Assembly (NCBI GenBank): GCA_029550985.1
Contig: JAKPGH010000314.1
Span: 1 to 6,788, forward strand
Source of the DNA: Bacillota bacterium
GTDB lineage: Bacteria; Bacillota; Clostridia; Oscillospirales; Ruminococcaceae
Direction of reading: 5' to 3'
Length of the DNA: 6,788 nt
Part shown: in pieces, positions 1-5,945 of the stretch
Layout: the number at the start of each line of letters is the position of its first letter
Position numbering within the stretch: position 1 is the first letter of the stretch
Translations under genes and position numbers: made by a program
The notes under the pieces: model-generated
What the model was told of the DNA's origin: nothing
What the model saw: only the letters and a program-made list of their open reading frames with translations
Database searches by the model: none

Positions 1-1247
1 GCACCCTGCCCATGCAGGAACTGCTCCAGCCGGCCATCGATTACGCCCAATATGGCATTGTGGTCACCCCCCGCATGGCGCAGGTATACATGGACAGCTA
101 CGAAATCCTGAATTTCCACAAAGAATCCGCTCGCATTTTCCTCAACGACGGGTTTCCGTATGTAGTAGGGGATATCTTTAAGAATCCCGACTATGCGCAG
201 ACATTGAGGCTAATTGTGGAGCAGGGTCCCGATGTGTTTTACACCGGTGAAATTGCCCGGGATTTGGTGGAGTCGGTGCAGGAAGCCGACGGATTCCTCA
301 CCATGGAGGATATGGCCGCTTACCGCGTGTCCGTGCGGGAACCGGTTTCCACCACCTACCGGGGCTACACGGTGGTGACGGCCCCTCCCAGCAGCGGCGG
401 AGTCATCGTACTGGAAAGTCTCAATATGGCGGAGCATTTTGATATGCAAGCCTTAGGCCACAACACCCCCGAATCCATCCACGTCTGGTCGGAAATCTTT
501 AAGCGCTCGTTGGCCGACCGCAGCCCTTACATCGGAGACCCTGATTTCGTGGACCCCACTTTGGCGCTGAATTTAACGCTCAAAAGCTATGCCAGAGACC
601 GGGTGAAAGAAATCGATATGGATACCGTATCCCTCGGTGCGTTGAAAGGGCAGCCGGCGGGTTACGAGGGACAGCACACCACTCATGTTTCCATTATCGA
701 CCGGTACGGCAATATGGTGGCCATGACCAACACCCTCAGCGAGTACTTTGGCTGCACCGTCACCGTCAAAGGCAGGGGGTTTGTGCTCAACAATCTGGCT
801 AGCAACTTCTCCTCAACCGCAACCGCCATCAACGCGCCGGCACCCAATAAAAAGGTGCGGAGCACCATCAGCCCCATCTTCCTGTTCGACCTGCACGGCA
901 AGCCCATTGCCACCATGGGCACTCCGGGCGCCTCCCGCATCATCACCACCATGTCCCAGTTGGTGAGCAATATCGTCGATTTTCATATGGATATCCAAAC
1001 CGCCATCAATCAACCGCGCATCTACCAGAATTACGACGGCCCGTTAAAAATCGAAGGGGGTATCGACATTTCCGTTGTCAACGCCCTGGAACGCAAAGGC
1101 CACATTGTGGAGTACTACGGTAAGAACGACGCCTATTTTGGCGGAGCCCATGCGGTAATGATTCTGCCGGATGGAACCTACCACGGCGCGGCGGACCCCC
1201 GTCGGGACGGCAAGGCTCTGGCCTACGACTTGGATGAGGCTGCTTGA
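1..1247 (+). CDS. Gamma-glutamyltransferase-family Ntn-hydrolase (5'-truncated by window edge)
   Basis: C-terminal part of a GGT-like enzyme; the frame is open to the left edge, so the N-terminal ~130 residues of a typical 530-580 aa protein are missing. Numbering starts at the first visible Met (base 12). Recognisable blocks are the large-subunit motif LADRSPYIGDPDFVDP (about 166-181), the TTHVSIID processing site (223-230), FVLNN (257-261), RSTISP, and GTPGASRI near the C-terminus. GGTs cleave themselves before the first Thr of TTH, which becomes the N-terminal nucleophile (here Thr223), giving a small subunit of about 189 residues. Compared from memory with E. coli GGT, Thr409 is kept (Thr241), but Asn411, Gln430 and Asp433 correspond to Ser243, Leu262 and Asn265. 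These normally bind the substrate amino group, so true gamma-glutamyl transfer is doubtful and another acyl or amide substrate is likely. Family assignment is secure; substrate is unknown. A lipoprotein gene follows after a short gap, probably in the same operon. Confidence 0.93.
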   Translation, partial: TLPMQELLQPAIDYAQYGIVVTPRMAQVYMDSYEILNFHKESARIFLNDGFPYVVGDIFKNPDYAQTLRLIVEQGPDVFYTGEIARDLVESVQEADGFLTMEDMAAYRVSVREPVSTTYRGYTVVTAPPSSGGVIVLESLNMAEHFDMQALGHNTPESIHVWSEIFKRSLADRSPYIGDPDFVDPTLALNLTLKSYARDRVKEIDMDTVSLGALKGQPAGYEGQHTTHVSIIDRYGNMVAMTNTLSEYFGCTVTVKGRGFVLNNLASNFSSTATAINAPAPNKKVRSTISPIFLFDLHGKPIATMGTPGASRIITTMSQLVSNIVDFHMDIQTAINQPRIYQNYDGPLKIEGGIDISVVNALERKGHIVEYYGKNDAYFGGAHAVMILPDGTYHGAADPRRDGKALAYDLDEAA

Positions 1248-1282
1248 CGCCGAAGAAGATACTTGTTAAGATGGTTCCAGAA

Positions 1283-1299
1283 GGGAGGCGAGCAATACG
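1283..1299 (+). promoter_or_regulatory. Ribosome binding site followed by an ACG codon where a start is expected
   Basis: GGGAGG at 1283-1288 is followed, after 8 nt, by ACG at 1297-1299. This codon is in frame with the downstream lipoprotein and opens a good signal peptide (Met-Arg-Arg then a hydrophobic run) if read as a start. The only in-frame ATG, at 1324, has no Shine-Dalgarno in front of it. This suggests ACG is a mutated, miscalled or rare start codon. Inference from spacing and signal-peptide shape. Confidence 0.5.
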
Positions 1300-1323
1300 C
1301 GACGTATATGGTTATTCTGCCTC

Positions 1324-1953
1324 ATGGTATGCTGTACCTTGGCCTGCGCCTGCGCTCCTGCACCGGATATCCCCATCGAGAGTTCGATAGAATCAACTCC
1401 AACCTCTGTCTTAGAATCTTCTCGAACGCCATTATCCCAACCTTCCGATGCGGTGGAAACGGATTTTACTCTAGCGCAACCGGTGTTGATTACCTCTTTG
1501 GGGCAAAGCGCCGATCTGCTGATGTTAACGGCAATCATCCATCGCCTGGATATTTCGTACATATCCAGCGCCACGGCCCTCCCTTGGGAACTGGGGGAGG
1601 CGAAAACGGTCATTTTAGTGGCCGGAGTCAGCCCCAAAGGCTTGACCGCCAGTGGAATCACCTTGGCGGATGAGCAGCTCAGAGCGGAGGAATGGGCAAC
1701 CGCCTTGGAAGAACAGAGTGACTGCCAGGTTCTGGTGGCCCATTTGGGGGGCAACGCCCGGCGGGATAATTCCACCATGTCTCTGGCGGAGTGCGTTTTG
1801 CCGGCGGCGGACGCCCTGCTGGTGGTTACCGATGGAGACGCGGACGGCTACTTTGCCAACTATGCCGCCGATGCCGGCATCCCCTATTTCTCAGCGCCGT
1901 CGGTATCCGAGCTACAGGCTCCGTTGTCTCGCCTCTTTACCGACAAAGAGTAA
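1324..1953 (+). CDS. Secreted lipoprotein resembling DUF6305 family, unknown function
   Basis: A 209 aa product from the only in-frame ATG; starting at ACG 1297 would give 218 aa. From ATG 1324 the N-terminus is a hydrophobic, Cys-rich stub without basic residues. Adding the nine upstream codons supplies RR plus a hydrophobic core, ending at a plausible though imperfect lipobox (TLA-Cys). A Ser/Thr/Pro linker follows (about 12-47), then one compact alpha/beta domain (about 50-205). Motifs in the domain, numbered from the ATG, are GQSAD (60-64), GVSPKGL (101-107), HLGGNARR (140-147) and DGDADGYF (170-177). From memory this pattern matches DUF6305, a small bacterial family without known function; I could not search. 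Together with the GGT-like gene upstream it forms the end of a transcription unit closed by the terminator at 2000-2045. A role outside the membrane with the GGT-like enzyme or its substrate is a guess from context. Confidence 0.75.
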   Translation: MVCCTLACACAPAPDIPIESSIESTPTSVLESSRTPLSQPSDAVETDFTLAQPVLITSLGQSADLLMLTAIIHRLDISYISSATALPWELGEAKTVILVAGVSPKGLTASGITLADEQLRAEEWATALEEQSDCQVLVAHLGGNARRDNSTMSLAECVLPAADALLVVTDGDADGYFANYAADAGIPYFSAPSVSELQAPLSRLFTDKE

Positions 1954-1999
1954 CAGCATTCATTGACTGCTCCTAAAGAGAAGATTGGACCTCCCTACC

Positions 2000-2045
2000 C
2001 GTCAGGGCGGGAGTGGTGTACACCACTCCCGCCCTGACGTTTTTT
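2000..2045 (+). terminator. Rho-independent terminator on a 40-nt perfect palindrome
   Basis: Bases 2000-2039 form a perfect inverted repeat of two 20-nt arms, beginning CGTCAGGGCGGG and ending CCCGCCCTGACG, with GTAC at the centre, followed at once by six T (2040-2045). In RNA this gives about an 18-bp GC-rich stem with a 4-nt loop and a U-tract. It lies 46 nt after the lipoprotein stop and has no matching A-tract on the left, so it terminates mainly plus-strand transcription. Confidence 0.93.
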
Positions 2046-2073
2046 CATCCATGGGGATATGTTCTTCCGGCAA

Positions 2074-2101
2074 TTGAAATCATCCGCTAGAAATATACAA
2101 A
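2074..2101 (+). promoter_or_regulatory. Candidate sigma-A promoter for the dehydrogenase/ABC operon
   Basis: TTGAAA (2074-2079, 5 of 6 to the -35 consensus) is followed after 16 nt by TACAAA (2096-2101, 4 of 6 to -10), in the AT-rich stretch after the terminator and about 100 nt before the first gene of the next operon. An alternative -10, TATGAT at 2121-2126, is a better hexamer but lacks a good -35. A short inverted repeat, ATATG (2125-2129) and CATAT (2136-2140), lies just downstream and could be an operator. All are weak by eye; a promoter in this interval is likely, its exact position uncertain. Confidence 0.35.
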
Positions 2102-2203
2102 ATTCTATTTTTTCTTAAGCTATGATATGGATGTACATATTGTCCCAAATCGAAAAAACAGCGGCATTGCTTGATGAAATAAAAAGCAGAAAGGAAACCG
2201 GGT

Positions 2204-3364
2204 ATGGCAAAGATGGTGAAAGCAGCGGTACTGGTGGAACCGGGCAGAATCGAAATTCAGGAATTTCCCATGCCCAAATTGGGCAAAGGAGCCGCCATCG
2301 GCCGAATGGTCATGGCCGGTGTTTGCGGCACCGACAAGCACACCTACAAAGGCGAAAGCGTGCAAAACAAGGGCACCAAAAATGAAATTCAAATTCCATA
2401 TCCCATCATTCAGGGACATGAAAACGTGCTGATTATCGAGGAAATTGACCGGGAAGGCTCCCTCAACCTGGAGTACGACGGAAACATCCTCAAACCCGGC
2501 GACCGGGTGACCATGTGCCCCGACGTGGTGTGCGGAAAGTGCTGGTACTGCAAAAACATGCCCAGCTATCCCTGGTGCGAAAAGTTGCAGTTCAGCTACG
2601 GCAATATGCGTTCCTGTCTGGACGGCAACCACCTTTACGGCGGCTTTGCCGAGTACATCTACATCGAACCGGGCACCCGCCTATACAAAATTCCCGACGC
2701 CCTGCCCGACAAGGTGGCCGTGCTGACCGAAGTGCTGTGCGTCACATGGACCCTGGACAAAGCCAAGGAGTTCAACGCCTTTTCCCTGGAAGGCTTTAAC
2801 TTTAACGACACGGTGGTTGTGCAGGGAGTAGGGCCTTTGGGGCTTGCCCATGTCATCAAAGCGCGGATGATGGGGGCCGGGAAAATTATCGTCACCGATA
2901 TTTCCGATTACCGTCTCAACCTGGCCAGGGAATTTGGGGCGGATATCGCCATCAATGTCAAAAACACCACCGAGGAAGAGCGCATCGAACTGGTGATGCA
3001 GGAAACCCGCGGCCGCGGAGCGGACATTGTGGTGGAATGTGCGGGCATTCCCTCGGTGGTGCCGGAAGGGCTGCGGATGCTCCGCAAGGCGGGCATGTAT
3101 CTGGAGCCGGGCAACTTTGTGGACACCGGCGGCGTCATGCTCAACATCCACGAAATTTGCGCCAAGAACCTGCGCATCGTCGGCATGTGCAACCACACTC
3201 ACAACTCCTATCAGGCGTGTATGGAGATGATGGTGCGTTCTCTGGACTGGTTCCCCTGGGATAAATTTGTCAGCCATGTCTATCCCCTCGCCCAAGCGGA
3301 AGAAGCCATAAAGAAAGGGATGGCGGAGGACAGCATGAAAGTCGTGATAGCGCCCAATGGGTAA
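2204..3364 (+). CDS. Zinc-dependent medium-chain alcohol/polyol dehydrogenase (COG1063-like)
   Basis: A 386 aa cytosolic oxidoreductase of the zinc MDR superfamily (threonine/sorbitol dehydrogenase type), expected to oxidise a hydroxyl of a sugar, polyol or related alcohol. Catalytic-zinc ligands appear as Cys41 (GVCGTD), His72-Glu73 (GHEN) and probably Glu176 (TEVL), the glutamate option seen in sorbitol dehydrogenases. The structural-zinc cysteines are Cys110, 113, 116 and 125; the last gap is eight residues, one more than in horse liver ADH. The Rossmann motif GVGPLG (208-213) and Asp232 at the end of the second strand suggest NAD over NADP. The ATG at 2204 is supported by AGAAAGGA 8-9 nt upstream. 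It is first in an operon, 41 nt before the ABC ATPase start, which points to oxidation of the imported solute. No specific substrate or gene name is justified. Confidence 0.9.
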   Translation: MAKMVKAAVLVEPGRIEIQEFPMPKLGKGAAIGRMVMAGVCGTDKHTYKGESVQNKGTKNEIQIPYPIIQGHENVLIIEEIDREGSLNLEYDGNILKPGDRVTMCPDVVCGKCWYCKNMPSYPWCEKLQFSYGNMRSCLDGNHLYGGFAEYIYIEPGTRLYKIPDALPDKVAVLTEVLCVTWTLDKAKEFNAFSLEGFNFNDTVVVQGVGPLGLAHVIKARMMGAGKIIVTDISDYRLNLAREFGADIAINVKNTTEEERIELVMQETRGRGADIVVECAGIPSVVPEGLRMLRKAGMYLEPGNFVDTGGVMLNIHEICAKNLRIVGMCNHTHNSYQACMEMMVRSLDWFPWDKFVSHVYPLAQAEEAIKKGMAEDSMKVVIAPNG

Positions 3365-3388
3365 AGCCGGTAAGAGAGGTGTATTTGG

Positions 3389-3408
3389 AAAGGAGGGAAC
3401 TTCGATTG
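3389..3408 (+). promoter_or_regulatory. Ribosome binding site that selects a TTG start for the ATPase
   Basis: AAAGGAGGG (3389-3397) lies 9 nt before TTG at 3406-3408, in frame with the ATPase. The more upstream in-frame GTG at 3379 would place this consensus site inside the coding region and has only a weak purine run before it. TTG gives an N-terminus (MGNEDVILRFEHVSK) with the usual short lead into the first ABC domain. Confidence 0.75.
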
Positions 3409-4938
3409 GGCAACGAGGATGTCATTCTGCGCTTTGAGCATGTATCCAAGATGTTCCCCGGGGTAAAGGCACTGGACGATGTCTCCTTTGACATTCGCCG
3501 CGGAGAAGTCCACGTGCTGCTGGGGGAAAATGGTGCAGGCAAATCGACGCTCATCAAGATTTTAACCGGGGTGTATACCGCCGACGAGGGCCGGATTCTG
3601 TTAAACGGGCGGGAAATTAAGCCCACCAATATTCTGGAATCTCGCAAACTCGGCATCGGCACGGTGTTTCAGGAAAACAGCCTGGTGCCCCATTTGACGG
3701 TGGCGGAAAATATCTTCCTCTCCCGGGAAATCAAAAACTCCGCCAACCTCATTGACTGGAAGGAAACCAACGCCCAGGCCCAGTACTGGATTCGGGAAAT
3801 GGGCATCGACATCGACCCCCGCACCCAGGTTCGTCGGCTTTCGGTGGCAGAGCAGCAGATTGTGGAAATTGCAAAGATTCTCTCTCAGCAGCCGTCCATC
3901 ATCATACTGGACGAGCCGACCTCCGCCCTTTCGGACAACGAAATCGACAACCTCTTTAACACCGTCAACAAGCTCAAGGAAGAAAAGGGCATCACCTTTA
4001 TTTACATCTCCCACCGGATGGAGGAAATCAAGTACATAGGCGACCGGGCCACCGTTCTGCGGGACGGAAAGTTTATCGGTCAGCTGCCCAATTTGGAAGA
4101 GGCCAAGCTGGACGACATCATCAACATGATTGTGGGCAGAACGCTGGAAGAAAAATTCCCCAAGCGCCAGGTGGAAATTGGCGACGTAATGTTTGAGGTG
4201 GAACATTTAACGGTTCCCAAAACCATCTACGACGTCTCCTTTCAGGTGCGCAGCGGCGAAGTGGTGGGGCTATCCGGCTTGGTGGGCTCCGGCCGAACCT
4301 CCACCGCCAAGGCCATCATCGGAATGCTGCCCAAGGAGAAAGGAGTCATCAAGCTCAATGGCAAGCCGGCTGTCATCAACACCCCTCACGACGCCATCAA
4401 AATCGGCATCGGCTACCTGCCGGAAGACCGCAAGCGGGAGGGACTGCTGCTGGACAAACCCATGTACGAAAATGTCACCCTGCCCGCCCTCCACAAATTT
4501 AAGAAATTCGGCGTGCTGAGCAAGGCGTTGGAGCATCAAACGGCGGAAGAATACCGGGAAAAGCTTTCCATCAAGACACCATCCGTGGAGCGGGAAACCA
4601 AGTTTCTTTCCGGCGGCAACCAGCAGAAGGTTGTCTTTTCCAAATGGCTGTGCGCCCAAACCAAGGTGTATATCTTTGACGAACCGACCCGCGGCATCGA
4701 CGTGGGCTCCAAAAGCGAAATATATCGAATCATCAACGACCTTGCAGCCCAGGGAGCGGCCATCATTGTCATCTCCTCCGAGCTGCCGGAGATTCTCGGC
4801 GTGTGCGACCGAATCGTCGTGATGTGCGAGGGCCGGGTCACCGGAGAGCTGAGCCGCGAAGAGGCAACGCAGGAAAAGATTATGAAATACGCAATTGGAG
4901 GAGCTGGCAGTTATGGAAAAGTTGAAGCTACCCATTAA
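3406..4938 (+). CDS. Sugar ABC transporter, RbsA/MglA-type double ATP-binding subunit
   Basis: A 510 aa protein from the TTG start, the normal size for the CUT2-type ATPases that power ribose, galactose and xylose importers at the inner face of the membrane. It has two fused ABC domains. Domain 1 holds Walker A GENGAGKST (40-48), the signature-like LSVAEQQ (145-151), Walker B ending DEPTSAL (169-175) and ISHRMEE as the switch region. Domain 2 holds a degenerate P-loop GLVGSGRTST (291-300) with Arg instead of the usual Lys, a canonical LSGGNQQK (401-408) and DEPTRGIDVG (425-434). The degenerate second site is usual in this family, so it is not a defect. Its 3' end carries the permease ribosome binding site and overlaps that gene by 26 bp, indicating coupled translation. 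The family is certain; the solute is not. Confidence 0.96.
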   Translation: MGNEDVILRFEHVSKMFPGVKALDDVSFDIRRGEVHVLLGENGAGKSTLIKILTGVYTADEGRILLNGREIKPTNILESRKLGIGTVFQENSLVPHLTVAENIFLSREIKNSANLIDWKETNAQAQYWIREMGIDIDPRTQVRRLSVAEQQIVEIAKILSQQPSIIILDEPTSALSDNEIDNLFNTVNKLKEEKGITFIYISHRMEEIKYIGDRATVLRDGKFIGQLPNLEEAKLDDIINMIVGRTLEEKFPKRQVEIGDVMFEVEHLTVPKTIYDVSFQVRSGEVVGLSGLVGSGRTSTAKAIIGMLPKEKGVIKLNGKPAVINTPHDAIKIGIGYLPEDRKREGLLLDKPMYENVTLPALHKFKKFGVLSKALEHQTAEEYREKLSIKTPSVERETKFLSGGNQQKVVFSKWLCAQTKVYIFDEPTRGIDVGSKSEIYRIINDLAAQGAAIIVISSELPEILGVCDRIVVMCEGRVTGELSREEATQEKIMKYAIGGAGSYGKVEATH

Positions 4939-5899
4939 GGATCGAAAGACTACATCCTTTACCAACAAGCCCTGGTTTTCGGCGGTGCTGCCGCTGATTG
5001 TGCTGTTTGTGTTAATGTCCCTCATCAAGCCGGACACCTTTTTGACCACCTCCAACCTGATGAACATCCTGCGGCAGGCGTCCACCTACGCCATCATGGC
5101 GGTTGGGATGACCTTCCCCATCATTACCGGCGGCATTGACCTTTCCCAGGGCTCCCTGCTGGCCGTGGTCGCCATTGTGGCCGGCATGATTATCCGGGAC
5201 ACCGAAAGCATTTTGCTGGCCGTCTTGGCGGGGCTGGTCATTGGGGCGGTCATCGGCTTCCTCAACGGAACGGTGATTGCTTATTTGGAAATGCCCCCTT
5301 TCATCATGACTCTGGGCACCATGCGGGCGTTGCGGGGGGTGGCGCTGCTGCTGACCAAAGGCTCCCCCATCGACATCAAGCTGGAGGCCTACCGCTTTAT
5401 GGGAACCCAGTCTTTTCTGGGCATTCCCCTCCCCGCCTATATGTTCATATTGGTGGCTATTGCCGGGCAATTTATCCTTTCCAAAACGGCAACGGGGCGG
5501 TATATCTTCGCCTTGGGCTCCAATGTGGAGGCGGCGAAGATTTCTGGCGTCAAAATCGTGCGAAACCGCATTAAGGCGTATATGATTTCCGGCGTTTGCG
5601 TGGCCATTGCTTCTCTTTTGTACATCTCCCGTCTGGGTTCCGCCCAACCCATCGCCGGCGAAGGTTACGAAATGGAAGCGGTTGCCGCCACCGTCATCGG
5701 CGGCACTTCCATCGTGGGCGGTGAAGGCAGCGCCATGGGCAGCATCATCGGCGCCGTGGTGGTGGCCCTCATTCGCAACGCCATGGTGCTGCTGCAAATC
5801 TCCACCTACTGGCAGTCCATTGTCATTGGGCTGGTGATTGTGGTGTCGGTCAGCATCGACATCATCCGCAAGCGCATCGAAGCCCGCCGGGTGGGCTAA
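4913..5899 (+). CDS. Sugar ABC transporter permease, RbsC/AraH type
   Basis: A 328 aa integral membrane protein of the BPD_transp_2 family, which forms the membrane channel of CUT2 sugar importers. A basic N-terminus (MEKLKLPIKDRK) precedes several strongly hydrophobic segments, about eight to ten by eye. Family motifs are ITGGIDLSQGS, PPFIMTLGTM, GSNVEAAKISGVKI in the cytoplasmic loop that contacts the ATPase, and AVAATVIGGTSIVGGEGS near the C-terminus. The ATG at 4913 is preferred over the in-frame TTG at 4895 because GGAGGAG (4897-4903) stands 9 nt before it; that site lies within the ATPase gene. The gene is complete and of normal length. The binding-protein gene follows after 46 nt containing a small hairpin. 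Confidence 0.95.
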   Translation: MEKLKLPIKDRKTTSFTNKPWFSAVLPLIVLFVLMSLIKPDTFLTTSNLMNILRQASTYAIMAVGMTFPIITGGIDLSQGSLLAVVAIVAGMIIRDTESILLAVLAGLVIGAVIGFLNGTVIAYLEMPPFIMTLGTMRALRGVALLLTKGSPIDIKLEAYRFMGTQSFLGIPLPAYMFILVAIAGQFILSKTATGRYIFALGSNVEAAKISGVKIVRNRIKAYMISGVCVAIASLLYISRLGSAQPIAGEGYEMEAVAATVIGGTSIVGGEGSAMGSIIGAVVVALIRNAMVLLQISTYWQSIVIGLVIVVSVSIDIIRKRIEARRVG

Positions 5900-5907
5900 T
5901 TCCATGA

Positions 5908-5927
5908 GATTTCGGCTTTGCCGAATC
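5908..5927 (+). other. Intercistronic hairpin between permease and binding-protein genes
   Basis: TTCGGC (5911-5916), loop TTT, and GCCGAA (5920-5925) form a 6-bp stem, extended by GA/TC (5908-5909 with 5926-5927) across one bulged T. No U-tract follows, so it is not a classic terminator. Such hairpins between transporter genes can stabilise or process mRNA so that the binding protein is made in excess; that role is inferred. Confidence 0.5.
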
Positions 5928-5931
5928 AAAT

Positions 5932-5945
5932 AAAGGAGGATAACT
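5932..5945 (+). promoter_or_regulatory. Consensus ribosome binding site of the binding-protein gene
   Basis: AAAGGAGGA (5932-5940) sits 6 nt (from GGAGG) before ATG 5946 and is nearly fully complementary to the expected 16S rRNA 3' end. It is the strongest such site in the window, consistent with high expression of the substrate-binding subunit. Confidence 0.85.

Noticed and set aside
1263..1673. Plus-strand frame overlapping the lipoprotein, starting at TTG
   Set aside because: It is out of frame with the lipoprotein, whose motifs and signal peptide are coherent; its own translation looks random and ends inside the gene.
2122..2385. Possible small protein before the dehydrogenase (MIWMYILSQIEK...)
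   Set aside because: It runs over the dehydrogenase start in another frame, has no ribosome binding site, and its latter half is dehydrogenase shadow.
2419..2432. Catabolite-responsive-element-like sequence TGAAAACGTGCTGA (12 of 14 to TGWAANCGNTNWCA)
   Set aside because: It encodes the conserved GHEN zinc-ligand region of the dehydrogenase and its right half deviates at two positions; probably chance.
2681..3295. Minus-strand open frame of 204 codons opposite the dehydrogenase
   Set aside because: Shadow of a well-supported zinc dehydrogenase; His-rich composition typical of antisense translation.
4276..4305. Missing Walker A lysine in the second ATPase domain (GLVGSGRTST)
   Set aside because: Known normal feature of the RbsA/MglA family, so not a sign of decay.
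4270..5085. Minus-strand open frame of 271 codons opposite the ATPase
   Set aside because: Antisense shadow of strongly conserved ATPase motifs; no ribosome binding site or family resemblance seen.
5908..5927. Hairpin as a transcription terminator within the transporter operon
   Set aside because: No U-tract follows, and the next gene is the cognate binding protein with its own strong ribosome binding site.
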